Counted from the first letter of the stretch, positions 51,814-63,890 are shown. The stretch: 64,000 bases of DNA from Gyromitra esculenta (GCA_038503075.1 JBCAML010000018.1:1054001-1118000); one strand, 5' to 3'. A program made the numbers and translations. Notes: generated from the letters alone by a model not told the origin.

Positions 51814-52998
51814 TGTTTGTGAGACGATGTGTAGATATCTGTGGAGGAGGGTGGTGTGATTGAGGGTGTGGGTGTGGGTGTGGTGTGGTTGAGGATGTTG
51901 AGGATGTTGAGGTTGAGTTGGGTATCGCGGATTGGCCAAAAGCTTTGAAAGGGGGGAGACCACTCACACGGCAGTGGGCAAAAGCAAACACCACCAGAGC
52001 CAATGATGTAAATATAATACGTATGGGATATATGTGCTACTTCACTCTATTTCCCTTGAATTCGTACTGCAGCCAGGCTTTAACTGCTGTGGTGCCTTTT
52101 TTTTTTGCGGGGAAATGCTGTGGAAGCACGCAATTGCCCCTCCCTGTCAATCTTATCTAATCGCCGAGCTAGTCCCTGCAGAAATACAAGTAGATGTGGT
52201 AATAAACGTATCTCACTACAACAGGGGGATCCGGCTCTGGTGGTAATTTCTGGTGGGGCGCTGGGAGACGAGCATTTAAGGCGTGGTAATGCCTTTTCTT
52301 CGCTAAATTTGGCATTGAGAACTAGTACTCTGGTACCTGGATCTGGGTTAATTTCTACGTCGCGCAGGGGTTGATTGAGCTTTGGAAAGGATTAAGAAGA
52401 GCGAAAGAGGAACCATCTATTTCATTAGGAAAATAGTAATCGTGGGCTGCCGTTGGTGGGGGTCAAACTGCACGTAGGCTGTGTGGGTATATGTAGGGTA
52501 CTTGCATTTATAAGGGGAAGGCTAACTGGGACTAACGGTTCTTACTTGACTAGATTTAATAGCGGATACCTAGGTAAGACAAACATAAGAAAAGGAAAAT
52601 GAGGGAGTTCACGATTACTAAATACCACATAACTAAGATTTCGATTTCCTATCATTATATATGATACTAATAGCTAAAGGTAATAGGAGTAACAGATGGA
52701 TCCGGAAGACTTTTCTCCAGGACGCCAGATGGATAGACAAATTTGACGGAACATAAAAGGACAGATATCAATTCGTATAATCAATTCTCTTATCACAGGC
52801 TATCACTCGCTTTTTAGTAGACGAGACGCGATACCTTTGTGAAGTACGGATGATGGTCCATTCTCAAGCCCACAAACAACGGTTTATTAGTCTCTAATTT
52901 CTACAGCCATTACGATAACCCTCCGCTCCGTCTGCACGAAAACAAAATAACACCTACACCCACCAAAAAAAAAAAAGACAAGATAAAGCGAACACCCC
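51814..52998. other. Spacer between STR3 and CUZ1 genes
   Basis: No gene is supported. It holds the STR3 promoter, with a GT-rich GTGTGGGTGTGG run at about 51855-51885, and the 3' flank of the AN1 gene. A reverse GAGTGAT-N5-GTGAT copy lies at 52792-52808. Confidence 0.5.
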
Positions 52999-53978
52999 TT
53001 ACTCCTCCACCAACAAATCCACCATCTTCACCCCTCTCAAAAGCACCAACGTATTCCCACTCACCACCGCCTCCCCCAACTTCTCCCCAAAATCGAGCAC
53101 CCGTCCCCCCTCCACATGGAAAACCCTCAACTTCTTCTCATCGCTCTCATCTCTATTATTAACATTCTGCACCTGCAGCGCCTGCGCCGCTTTATCCAAC
53201 ACCCTCCCCACCGTCCACTCCTTCCCATAATAAAACTCTCCTCTCGGCAGCTTACTTGTCGTGGACTTAGCCTCCGCCTCAACATGAACATAGATCCGTG
53301 ACGCCAGCGGGACCTTCTCGTCGCCCTTCGCCACCCTCTTCAGCTTCACCAGCTCCGTAACCGGGCTCGGCCGACTACGCGTCGGCAGCGCCGACAGTGT
53401 CTCTGTCTTGGACGCCGTCCACGCCTTGAAGCGGCTCAGCGCCGCTTTCGCCTTCTCGTTGGCAGACGCGGTACTCGAGCTGCCGGTCGACGCAGGCTTT
53501 ATCGTGTCGCAGTTATGCGAGTCTTGTAGTCGGTGCGCAAGACAGTAGGACCGACGACACACTTTACAGTTTACGCCCGGATCCCGCACTGTGTTGATTG
53601 TGGTTTTGCATTTCGGGTGCGCGCAGGGACCCTCTAGTAGGCTTCGGGGTTCGGGCTTGTAGGGTTGGGAGGAGGAGGAAGAAGTGGATTTTTTGGAGGC
53701 GGCGCGGAGAGCGGCCCAGCGGCCTTCGTGGGCGCATTTGTGGGATGTTTCGGTGCGGTGGTCGAGGCAGTAGGTTCTGAGGGAGGGGGGAGGGGTTAGA
53801 TTCTGATAGAGGAGGGATGAGGGGGGGAGACGTACCCGCCACAAGACTCACATTTGAACGGGAGGAAATCGAGACGGTTGCAGGTCTGGAGGTCGCAGTG
53901 GCTGCCGATGGACTGGACGGTGTCTATATCGATGTCGGCTCTCATCTTGGAGTTGCTGCTGCCGGAGTCGTTTGCCAT
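52999..53978 (-). CDS. CUZ1: AN1-type zinc finger protein CUZ1
   Basis: Yeast Cuz1 binds Cdc48 and the proteasome and protects cells against arsenite. Two exons (53836-53978 and 52999-53776) with a 59-nt intron give 306 aa. The first AN1 finger is HCDLQTCNRLDFLPFKCESC joined across the intron to GGTYCLDHRTETSHKC. The second is GPCAHPKCKTTINTVRDPG, then CKVCRRSYCLAHRLQDSHNC. After a Ser/Ala-rich linker the C-terminal third looks like a ubiquitin-like domain (RIYVHVEAEA, WTVGRVLDKAAQ, LVLLRGV). The two fingers plus the C-terminal fold match the Cuz1 arrangement. ZFAND2-type proteins share the double finger, so the name rests on the tail. Confidence 0.88.
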
Positions 53979-56317
53979 GGTGGTGGAGTGGGTGGTGGAG
54001 GAGGAGGTTATATGTATACTCGATGGTGGTGGTGGTGGTGGTGGTGGAGCTCAGCTCTGGGGGGAAGGCGGGTTCGCAGGGAACGAACTACACGGTTTAT
54101 GTCAGCTAAACTCCTCAGCCTCGGCCTTTTCTAGAACATACCAGCCCGCAGACGCGTGTCCCGGCCGAGATCGATTTGCTGGCTATTTCCACAAATTATC
54201 TGCAATCGGCGGCGAGTGTCCATGGCGAGCGGAGTGTTTATTGCAGAGTTGGAGACTCGTTCAGGGCCGGTGGCGGGAATTCTGTCTGATTGGCGATCTG
54301 CTGAGCCTCATGCATTAGGGTTAGGGTTGAACCGAGCAGGGCCAATGTTTGTTCCGACGTCTCTCTGTGCTTTCTTTCTTCTCGCCGGCAACGCTGCTGC
54401 TTCTGGAAACACCACGCAATTCAAGAGTAACGCATTCATATTTCAACCGATCCAACCGTCGATACCATTACTGATGGATTACTACATCGGTAGCGGTCCA
54501 TTCACACTCCACAGGATCCTTTAGGATGTCACTATACAACACTGTATCCGTTTCTCAGATAAAGTATGGCTGGCAAGGATCCTGACTATTACGAAGATGG
54601 GGGCGGGATACATGAATGCTATTTCACCTTGAAACTTCACTAAGCAGAAAACTACTGACAAGAACGACAGGGAATTCGAAAGTAACGATTAAATTATTTA
54701 TATCAAACTCTCCTCAAACTCTCCTACATACGATAGGCTCCTATTCGAGAGTCCTTCAACGCACACTTCAATAGTAAGGAGTTGGATAGATAATGGATAA
54801 CTTAATTATTTGACATTGTAGCGAATAACGCTGTGCTCTGGTGGAGACTTACAATCGCGGCCTTCCTCCATTGTCAACATATTCAGCTAACCGCTTTGCT
54901 CAGATTAAGCCTGGCCCTTATCCCTGCCGTCATGTATGTATATCGCTAAGCACGATCATCTCTCCGGAATACATCTCCTTGGAATTCGCTGCATCGGAGT
55001 TTGCCTCTAGCAAGCCAAGAAAGCTTCCGACATTCAACTGGTGAAGTCTTGAATAGAATCTACATGAGCCGAGACGTATACCTAATCCTTTATTTAAAAA
55101 TCAAAAACTAACACCACGTCCTACAAAGAAGGAGCCCATGTTACTCAGCCCGAAAGAATACAAGGGGCTGGGGGCATCCTGGTTTCTTCAACTCTAGCCC
55201 TCAAAGCACAGAATGGCATCTGAGAGAACACAGCATTTCTATCCGACATAAGCACTTCAAGCGATATCCAGCCGTAAACATGCATGAGAATAAAACCTTC
55301 TACTCCAGCTTTGTGCTGGATTTACTGCTCAAAATATAAACATCAACGGCCTATTAGAGGTCGATCTGGGTAAGCAAACAATTCAAAAAACCACACTTCT
55401 ACCAATAACTACCTCGAGGGAGAAGCCCTACCGCTTAGCGACACCGCAACACCGCAACCCCATGGCCATCGCTGCTTCTCGAAGGTCACTATGCAGCGAA
55501 ACTAGACAATGGACGGCGAAAGAATGAACACCGAAGGACATTGGTAAGAACGGACCATCATGGCCTTTATATTCACTAACGCTGGGAGAAAGACATCCTC
55601 TGCGAAGCTTCGGAGAAGGATGCTTTCCTAGCTCTTCCTACTCTCTAAGATCGGATGGAGCCTCTTTCTTGAAACGGGCAAGGTGCTATGATTACTACTC
55701 TTAGGCAGCATATATATTCTGTTACAAGCGGTGGTGGTGGTTAGGGTTGTAGTAGTATTGCTGTTTTATTGGTTGGCTGGACTTGGTACTAACCAAATTA
55801 TCACATGTCAGTGCATGTAGATCTTATGATGAACCTATTACACTCCAAGTTCATAACGCGTAAATCTGATCTCAATCTCACTGATTTTATTTCATTTCGA
55901 CATACAGTCTCTAAATTATCAAACAGACCGTCTTACTTCCTAAGTGAACCGTGGCGATTTCAGGTGCTGCTTTGTTCGGGTGTTTCTAAAGTGGGGTTTG
56001 GTGGGGCGAGCGGATTAGTCGAGTATCGAATTTCTGGAATGCTTTCAAGTATCTCTTTTTAAGGCTGTTGATTTCTCCGCACTGTTATCGGTTATAACCA
56101 AACAGGCTGTTCAATTCTCTTCCAGCGGTCTCTCAACTCGCTTTCCTGATCCCGGTGCTCTATCCGATCCTCTGATTCCTAAAAAATCAGGTGCTTTATA
56201 ATAATAAGTAGTTACACCTCTTGTACTTGTACAGAGAAGGAAAACGCAAATGAATGGGTAAATGCAAAAAAAAAGTCAAGGAAATGAAAAATCTAATGTT
56301 GGAATGGACCATATCCC
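53979..56317. other. Spacer upstream of CUZ1
   Basis: No gene is supported. The left end is the presumed CUZ1 promoter and carries a GGT trinucleotide run. Two overlapping plus-strand frames (53854-54318 and 54156-54524) lack conserved text. The part near 56070-56317 should be the 3' flank of the next gene. Confidence 0.45.
54025..54048. repeat. (GGT)n microsatellite
   Basis: Eight GGT units lie about 50-70 bases upstream of the CUZ1 start codon. In the transcribed direction this is an ACC run. Confidence 0.9.
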
Positions 56318-57012
56318 CTAGCCCAATGGCCTTCGCTCAACAATCACAGTAATCTCCTTCTCGCAACCACCAATCTCTGTAGGCCTAATAATAGCAGCTC
56401 CCTCGAAAAACCCATCCAGATCGTATTCCTCTCTGAAGACGCCCTTGAACCTCCTGCGGTCCCGCCAACTGGTGATCCCCGCTGCTTTCCGTAGCTCTCT
56501 CTCAGCAGCCTCGTTGGCTCTATCTTCATGCTGGTAGACGCCGGTTGTTCTCGTTATTTTCTCTTTCATTGTTCCGGTGGGTGTTTTTGATGAGGTTGTT
56601 TCCGTCCGGTTTACGAGATATACGTCTCTCTCAACATCGTTCAGGCCTGCTGATTGGTTTCGGCGCACCACTTTAACGATGAAATCGACTTCTCCGGTTC
56701 TAAAAAAGGGGGGAGAAGAAGGGAAATATCAGAAAAACGATAGCGCATTCGGGATTATGGGGGGGGGAATATAATATACCCGGCATTCACATGAATCGCA
56801 CCATCTTTACCGGAAACCTCAGAGTAATCTTCTAGGTCACTCGTTTGATAGTCCCGGGAGAGATCCTTCTTCGCAGCCTCGTTGGCCTCTTCGAGTGTCT
56901 TGTAGGTTCCCCGGACTTCCGAATCGCCGTAGTCGTACAAAATGTCTGTTGTCTCTCGAACAACATGGTATACATACGATGGCGAACTGTTGTTTTCAGT
57001 AGAGACTGTCAT
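56318..57012 (-). CDS. Hypothetical protein with internal duplication
   Basis: Two exons (56780-57012 and 56318-56699) with an 80-nt intron give 204 aa. I do not recognise the family. The protein is two copies of a roughly 85-105-residue unit. Copy 1 runs YVYHVVRET, then GTYKTLEEANEAAKKDL, then DGAIHVNAGTGEVDFIVKVV. Copy 2 runs DVYLVNRTETT, then GVYQHEDRANEAAERELRK, then EGAAIIRPTEI and EITVIVERR. The shared pattern is a strand, an ANEAA helix and two strands, ending in basic residues. No signal peptide or membrane segment is seen. The copies are well diverged, so the duplication is old. The intron lies inside copy 1 near its end. Confidence 0.75.
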
Positions 57013-58213
57013 TTCTTGCTCGTAGAATTTTTGTTTATCGTTGTTTGCAGATGCTCAATGTTTCCCTTTCGTTCCCTCCATCTCGCGTTCCCTCCCAGCC
57101 CTTTTAATGATGACGGGCGGGGGAAAAACATGCAGGGTAAATTGGAATAAAAAGAACAAAATATGACATGCACATGCAAACCGATAGATACATCTATTAT
57201 GCAAGCAGAACTTGCAACATCTGGCTGGCTGGGAGACGATATTGCCAAGAGTCGGCACAGTCCCTTCCCGGTTCGCAATACGTCAGTTTGATCCGCAGCC
57301 GGATTCTAAACTCTCCATGTAAACAGCAAAAGCAACAAATGGTAAAGCGGGGAAAGGTTGTAACTTGCAGCTATGGATCTGAGTGAGTTATCGTTTTCCG
57401 GGACGAGCAGCAACTGGGACGATGCTGCTTGCATGGCGAGGGAAGACCCTCCGGTATGGTATGGGGATTCGCTGCGACACAGTACATCACTCGCGACAAA
57501 CGTTGGATCTTGTTTGTATGGCGGACAGTAATCTGTGTTCAGAAACATATCTCGTCATAGATAAGGCAGGACCGTTTGAAAGCTCTAACCATTTGTTCGT
57601 TTAACAGATAGTCTTTCGATAAACAGGTAGGTAGAGTTCTCGCGAATACATCTCTGCCCGGCTCCTACAGCGCTGGGAGACGAATAGCTGGAGTTCTTTT
57701 TTTATCTCGTTTCCTCGAGCTGAGGCAGGAGGTTCGCCTCCAAAACCTGCCGTGGTGGTAGGTTCCTCCTATTGGATCAGTCGTATGTGATGTCTGCCTA
57801 TAAGCTACCTGTTATAAGCAACGGTTTTGGACGATCATCAATCATGTGAATTCTCATCCCATTAGTTGGCTCGTTTTTGGTATTTACAGCCATCTCACCC
57901 TCAGCCCACCGAAAGCCTTAATACTCATTTGCGTCGTGGAGTGCGTGTATTTTCCTTCCTTTTTATTGCCACGAATCAAGAGACCGTTCCGCGGCCGCTC
58001 TTAGTCCATGTTACTTCCCCTCGCGCGACCGTTTAATGTTCGCATCATATTCCATTCTGCCAATAAGAATTTATCGCTCACCGCGCTAGCCGTCCAGAGC
58101 GACCGAGTAGTCATTGTTTCGCTAGTGGGATTTGTCATGAGCTCGTGGGGTTACCAGCCATAGCCTAAATTCAAGGAATGACTCTTGAGTACTAAAAACG
58201 CATTAAACATCAA
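57013..58213. other. Spacer with promoter of the duplicated-unit gene
   Basis: No gene is supported. The left end is the promoter and leader of the upstream-pointing hypothetical gene. A partial reverse GAGTGAT-N5-GTGTC site lies at 57476-57492. The right end flanks the tRNA gene; polymerase III genes need little upstream sequence. Confidence 0.5.
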
Positions 58214-58312
58214 GCGCCGTTGGTGCAGGGGTAGCATAGTTGCCTTCCATCTTATTCATAATAAGTGAATCTGAGTTAGCAACTGGGAAGGGTTCGAGTC
58301 CCTTACGGCGCA
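58214..58312 (+). tRNA. tRNA-Gly(UCC) with intron
   Basis: The acceptor stem GCGCCGT pairs with ACGGCGC, followed by discriminator A (58312). The anticodon arm GTTGC/GCAAC encloses CTTCCA...A, so the anticodon is TCC (58246-58248), reading GGA glycine codons. A 28-nt intron (58250-58277) sits at the usual place, one base 3' of the anticodon. It contains the palindrome CTTATT-CAT-AATAAG. The internal A box (TGGTGCAGGGG) and B box (GGTTCGAGTCC) are intact. Confidence 0.95.
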
Positions 58313-58315
58313 TTA

Positions 58316-58323
58316 TTTTTTTT
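58316..58323 (+). terminator. RNA polymerase III terminator
   Basis: A run of eight T residues begins four bases after the tRNA discriminator base. This is the standard pol III stop signal. Confidence 0.9.
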
Positions 58324-59439
58324 CTTTACACACGGTGTCACGAGGTAATGGTGCTTTCTTGCTTTTTTCTCCCCACACGAGACATGATTTATTAGCAGGT
58401 CGTGTAAAGATGGCAGCCGATATACATCGTGGTAATTGGCGCAGATAAGCCAACCCAAGATTAAGGAATATAACACATAGAATATTCTGTAGAAATATAG
58501 GTAAAATTTACATTCTTGCTAGAGACACAAACGTACAGAATCACGGTACGTTAAATGCACTTTAATTTATAGGACCCCCAGGCCCTAACAATATCTAAAC
58601 CCCATATAATTTTTATAAAACTGGTGTATATCCTTCCCCAATCTCCCCTACTAGCCCTCAATGCGTTGTCGAAGTATTCAGCAAAAACCCCAAGGTAAAC
58701 TCGCAATATCACTCGCGAACGCAATCACTCATAGAAAGAATTTAGCAACCCAGCTGCAAAAAAGTTCATGTTAATACTAGAAGTCACGATGATTCTTGAC
58801 CGAAAGTTAATGCAATGATGTCTCTGCCTATAAAAATTAAGACAAACTATCTTCTTCCCTCCCCTCCCATTTCTACAATTCAACATCATCAATAGCCCAC
58901 CTACTCCCATCCCTCTCCTCTGCTTCCCCAGCTATGTAGTAAAATCAAAAAAAGAAAGAAACAAGGTATGAACCAGACTCACAAGAGTTACACGGCTAAA
59001 TACAAAAAAAATTACAACGAAAGCAAAAGAGGAAAAAAAACCACAAACCGCAAGATGAAAATGAGAAACGAAAAACCGAAACGAGAAAAGAGAAAGAAGG
59101 GAAGAAAGAAAGAAAACCTCCCTAACAAAAAAAAACCTATACTCCCTAATTTTCGCCCCCCTCCCAAACGCACAATCTTTATTGCAACCGCCGCTAATTG
59201 CCATTTATTATGGCTTTATGGTCCAATTGCAGTAACGTCACGCAGTGAAAGGAAATAAAAAACACATGTGTACAAAAAAAAGAACTGGGCCAGAATTAAC
59301 AATAGTAAGGGAAAAAAAAGATTCAAGGATATAAACTATAGGGGGGAGGGGAGGATGAGAGAAAGGGCAAGTAGGATCAAGCCTTCCATCCATCCATCCA
59401 TCTCTTCCCTGACTAGCGATGAGAATGATGCCATAGCTG
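58324..59439. other. Spacer between tRNA and ADA2
   Basis: No gene is supported. The plus strand at 58940-59130 is very A-rich with AAGAAAG runs, probably part of the ADA2 3' flank on the minus strand. A CATC microsatellite lies at 59386-59402. Confidence 0.5.
59386..59402. repeat. (CATC)n microsatellite
   Basis: CATC is repeated four times 3' of the ADA2 stop codon. Confidence 0.85.
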
Positions 59440-61223
59440 CTACGCCTTCCCGATCCAACCCGATGATACAAAAAAGTCGTGTATCCGAGATATCTTATTC
59501 ACATCAATCTATTCTCCCGTCAGCAACCATACCATATCCTCGCTAGAACTTTAGAAGTAGAACTACTCACACGACATATCTCCTTCGCTGCCTTCTTCTT
59601 CAGTACTCCACCGTGTTTCATAGCCTCTTTCATTAATACTTCTTTCATGACCAAATATGGCTTCGGCAGGATTCTAAGACTGCTACATAACTGTTGTTCC
59701 GCTGGGGTCAATAGATGTAAATCTGTTGCATTCTCGTTCGTCAACGCTAGCCCGCCTCCATTGACTCCATTTCCCCACCCGTTTACACCATTAGTTGGTT
59801 TCTTGCTGGCGTTGCTGCCGAATAGGCCGTTGCTATGGCCCGCGGGTGAGGGTGAAGAGGGGATGTTGCTGGCGGGTGTAGGGGAGGAGGCGGCAAGGTC
59901 GGCGGGGACGGAGGTAGGTGGGTATTTTGGTGCCACGAGAGGGTTGATGGGTGGGGTTTCGACAGGAGGAGTAGCTTTGGAGGAGTAGCGGTGAGAAAGG
60001 CGATCGAGGGGTACAAGCTTGTTACGTAGGATCTCGGACTATAAGGTTGGGGGTGTTAATACCGGATATAGCAAAAAAACACGGATAGACTAAGTATTCA
60101 CGGTTTTTGGGTAAATATGAAGGGAAAGCCTACCCGTTGGGTTTTCTCGACTTCATACTTTTGCCCTCCCTCTAAACTTTCGATACCCATGCGTCGCCAC
60201 TCCTGTAGCTGTGTGATTGCCTGCCGTAGCTGCTGTTCCTTCACCAGCCCTTCACAGAAATCGTCGAAATCACTCTTGTTCATCATTCTCGCGAAAGGCT
60301 TTGCACGATTCAGCAGCTCTCTTTCGTCCTTCAACTTCTTCTTCTCAAGCGCCGTGTTTTTCCGATATTCCAGCAAGTTATGCTCATACATGACTCTTTT
60401 CCGTTGCCCACGCTGGGTCAGTTTATTATTATAAATATCCATCACCGTGAGTTTCAGCTCAACCTCCGGCTCCACCGCCTTCGTCACGGGATTGATACCC
60501 TCCCCAGGCTCAAAGAAAAGGTCCTTCACGGCCATCTCCGCCTCATTATCCCACTCCGTCTCAAACTCCATCCGCCCAGGCATATAACCCTGGATCTCAT
60601 GACATGCCGGTGCGCTCGTAGTCGGCTTCTTTTTCGGCGCGGTGGGGGTGCTCTCTGCAGCCTCCTTCTTGCGCGCGTCGATCCGCTGCTTCTTGCGCGC
60701 TTGAAATTCCTTACGGGATATATCCGTGAATGTTCGATCTGAAGGATCGCTCGTCTCCGGCAAGGGGAACCGTGAAGAATTGATGTACGTGTCGAGGTAG
60801 TGCTGTCTGACTTCGTCTTTATCCCGTCCACCACCTATATGGTCCGCTATATCTGCCCAGCTTCCGAGACCGTAGGTTTCAGCTCCCTCCAGCAACAAGA
60901 GCTCTTCGTCCGCCCCCCAACCGTCGGCGAATATGGGATACGAGTGCTGCTCGATGACCTGGTAGGAGTGGGTCGCGCACACATGGGAGCCGGTTTGCGC
61001 ACCGGAGGTGAAGCACGGTACACAGAGGTCATAGTCTGTACAGGCGGAGTGGGCGCAGCGTATTCGGACCTACCATGGAGATGTCAGCGTGCACATTCTC
61101 CCCCTCAATGTGTAGGAAGAGAGGTACCGTGAATGTGATATCGCTATTGCAGGCGTCGCAGTGGTAGCGCACGCCAGGCTCTACTCTGCCTGGGTTAGCA
61201 GCCTTCTTCTTGATGACGCCCAT
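59440..61223 (-). CDS. ADA2: SAGA/ADA complex adaptor ADA2
   Basis: Ada2 stimulates the Gcn5 histone acetyltransferase in SAGA. Four exons (61128-61223, 60134-61069, 59571-60038, 59440-59508, right to left) give 522 aa. The ZZ zinc finger starts [13 protein letters not shown] and continues across intron 1 as [16 protein letters not shown]. The SANT domain (about 80-130) reads [20 protein letters not shown], then [11 protein letters not shown] central conserved ADA region includes [18 protein letters not shown]. The SWIRM domain is at the C-terminus ([20 protein letters not shown], then AAKEICR joined by the last intron to [13 protein letters not shown] and SGWIGKA). The last exon is only 69 nt; reading through its donor (GTGAGT) would truncate SWIRM. 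Confidence 0.95.
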
Positions 61224-63528
61224 AGCCTGTGAAGCAGTCTAGTGTGGGGGGGTAGGACGAGTAGGGAGAATAGCAGGACAAGGCGAACGAGGGAAACGGT
61301 GGAAAAGATCGGACGTGTTGTTTCGCCGTCCGTAAGATGTCGTCTGTTGTCTGTTGTCTGTCGTCGCAGGATGAGGCTCTGTAGATCCTCTAAGGCTGGG
61401 ATGTGGGAGGTCGTCGTTGGGCCAGCGCCAAGACCGGGGCAGAACAAGGCGGGAAGCTGCTGCCGCTCCCGACCAGCTGCAAGAACAGGGGAGGGAGGGA
61501 GTGGAGAAGCTTGGGCAGCTTCTGTGGCCTCTAGAATACTACCGCTGGCTCGATATCCGGTTTTGTTCTATGCCTCCGTGCTGCTCGTAGTATGGCAGGG
61601 CTGAATCCGTGGGCCCAGCAAATCATCTCGTTGCTTTTGTTTTTCGCGGTAATGGCCGCTGGGTCACGTGCTGTCATCCTTGCTGTTTCACGGGTGAATA
61701 AATATTTCGTGCCCAGCGGGGATATCATAATTATAAATACATATGTATGCGTGCTGTATTCCCTCAGTGACGGTGCCTTACCTGGTAAGGGTGAGGGTGA
61801 GGGTGTGTGGATATCTGACAGTGGTAAAACTTTAAACCCCTATGAATAAATACCAGTCACATCTGAGCATTGTGGAGTATCGAGAATCGCAATATTGGAA
61901 GCCTGGTTTGAAAGATTGCCATTCGCCACAAAAGCTGTATTTACCTACGTGTATGCACGCTTGAGTTGCTACATATAGATAAGCTTGAGGTTATGGAGCC
62001 ACATTGGACAGACCCTGAGTAAAAAATTTGGTTTCACACACTACGAGGCACTTCCAACTGACAAGGTTTCCCAGTATTTAACCCAGAGAAGATAGAGGGT
62101 TCAGGAACATTTTAAAGACTCAAGTCGCTTTTTGTCTTGTTCAGCACGCTTCCGTTAGATTGGCCGGGCCTAATGCATCAGACCAGTGAATCTGGAGAAT
62201 ATTTAGCTCTTAAATCCATGCTCACAGCACCTCGTTTTGGTTGAATAGCACTCATACAAATGCTACATTTTTCCCCGCATATAACTCATTAGGTGATACT
62301 CAGCCATTATCATCACCGACTGCAAGTTCTACCTGCTCCAAATCCCTGTCTTTCTATGTTACTCTGTTGGAAAACTTGTTACACTTTTAACTACGTTCGT
62401 ACTTCGCTAGACAACGTAAATTTAGTATAATACAATACCATCAAGCACCATAGGAATAGCTGTATGTATACGCAGAAGGAAGGAAATAGCCCCACTATGG
62501 TCACACGCTTCTTCATGAGCTATCACACGCTTCCCCGCCGTACCCTCGGACTCGACCCCAACATGTAGTCGTATTCACGCCCTCACAAAAACATACGATA
62601 GATTTCCACTGTTGCACCCCGCACTCGCTCGACACATTCCCATTAAATAACCACCAAATATAGTTCCTTTGATGGGATTATATATGCCATTTTCGATTCA
62701 GGAGCCCCAATATGTCTTTGGGTGTAATGCGTGTGCTAATGTAGTGACATTTGTGTTTGCTAGGGAGGAATTAACTCTCTAAGTGTCTCGAGCAGCTCGA
62801 GGCAAGTCGTAAGATTCACAAGGCAACTCGAGGTCTACTTTCTTGCTCGCCTCGAGATTCCTTGCAGCACACTATTGGTGCAGTTATGTATTTGTCAGCC
62901 TCGGTGTTGCACGGCGAGGGGTTAAACCGGGGGTAAGGTTGGTCGAGAAAGATACGAGATGACTTCCCGACATCGATTGGATGTAAGAAGTAGGTAATTT
63001 ATCAACTAAGTCCTGTTGCAAATTTTGCTGCTCTCATCAGTGTTGATACACGTAATCAAGAGGCCGGCAAAAAACTCACAAACACGCCTGCCAAGTACGC
63101 CTTTACGTTCATTCCCATCCTACTGCTAAGGCTGCTGTCCTACGGTAAGCAACAGGCTGTACGAGAGGGGTTAAACACGAGATTAGTCCATCTTCTGCTT
63201 ACTCTTCAACGAAAGAGGGACTATATGTAGCTTATAGGTACCAAAACCATGCTAAACCGTGGTATCTACATGTATCGTCACTAGTAGGGATCCACAAGTC
63301 CAAATTATCCCAGACTCAGTGCGATGGTGGTTGAGAAAGAGACCCAGTAAGCCCTAGATAAGCAACCAATGGATCGAATATCTGAAGACATGGATCCCCC
63401 AATGAAAGAAAGCTGCAGAAAACGACATTTTAGTCATAATTTATCACTCGGTTATTTGTGAGGGTACTTACATCTATATGGGTTTTGTTCACGCTATAAC
63501 TTCCGTCGCATGTGACATTCCCATGCCT
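61224..63528. other. Spacer upstream of ADA2
   Basis: No gene is supported. The first 300 bases should be the ADA2 promoter. Two plus-strand frames there (61242-61604, 61592-61849) have no family resemblance. The stretch 62780-62870 has repeated CTCGAG-type words (AGCTCGAGGCAAG, ACTCGAGG, CCTCGAG). A TACATGTA lies at 63267 and a reverse GAGTGAT-N5-ATGAC copy at 63433-63449. Confidence 0.45.
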
Positions 63529-63890
63529 TTAAAAGTAATGAAATAATGATTTAACAAAAAAAAAAGCGGCCGACTTCCTCCTACTTCCCTTCCACAATAA
63601 AAAAGCCGGCCATGTACTACTTTCGTATCCATCACCATCACCCCTCCCTAAACCCCTTCCATCAGTAGCCCTTTGTTTTAGCTGAAACTCACGCGAAGGA
63701 TGCTTCTCCCGCTGAAATTCCTTAGGCAGCCCACCGGTATCCCAAAGTGTGGCTTGGGCCAGGAAATTTCGCCATATTCTCAAAACAAAACACTCGTGCA
63801 CGACGGCGGCAGCATCAATGTTAGGATGAAAAGGCGGAGGGCAGTTACGCATGTGGACAGTAATATTAGGGACATTAAGCCGTGAACTGG
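63529..63890 (-). CDS. Possible partial gene at the right edge
   Basis: A minus-strand frame is open from about 63950 to 63529, with its first ATG at 63852. It reads coding-like text, for example NCPPPFHPNIDAAAVVHECF and VLRIWRNFLAQATLWDTG. A pyrimidine tract ending in CCCAG, just upstream of 63890, could be a splice acceptor, so earlier exons may lie beyond the window. I recognise no family, and the C-terminal half is less convincing. It is either a 3' exon or a chance frame. Confidence 0.35.

Noticed and set aside
53854..54524. Plus-strand frames of 154 and 122 codons
   Set aside because: They overlap the CUZ1 start and promoter, and their text is driven by the GGT microsatellite and GC-rich shadow.
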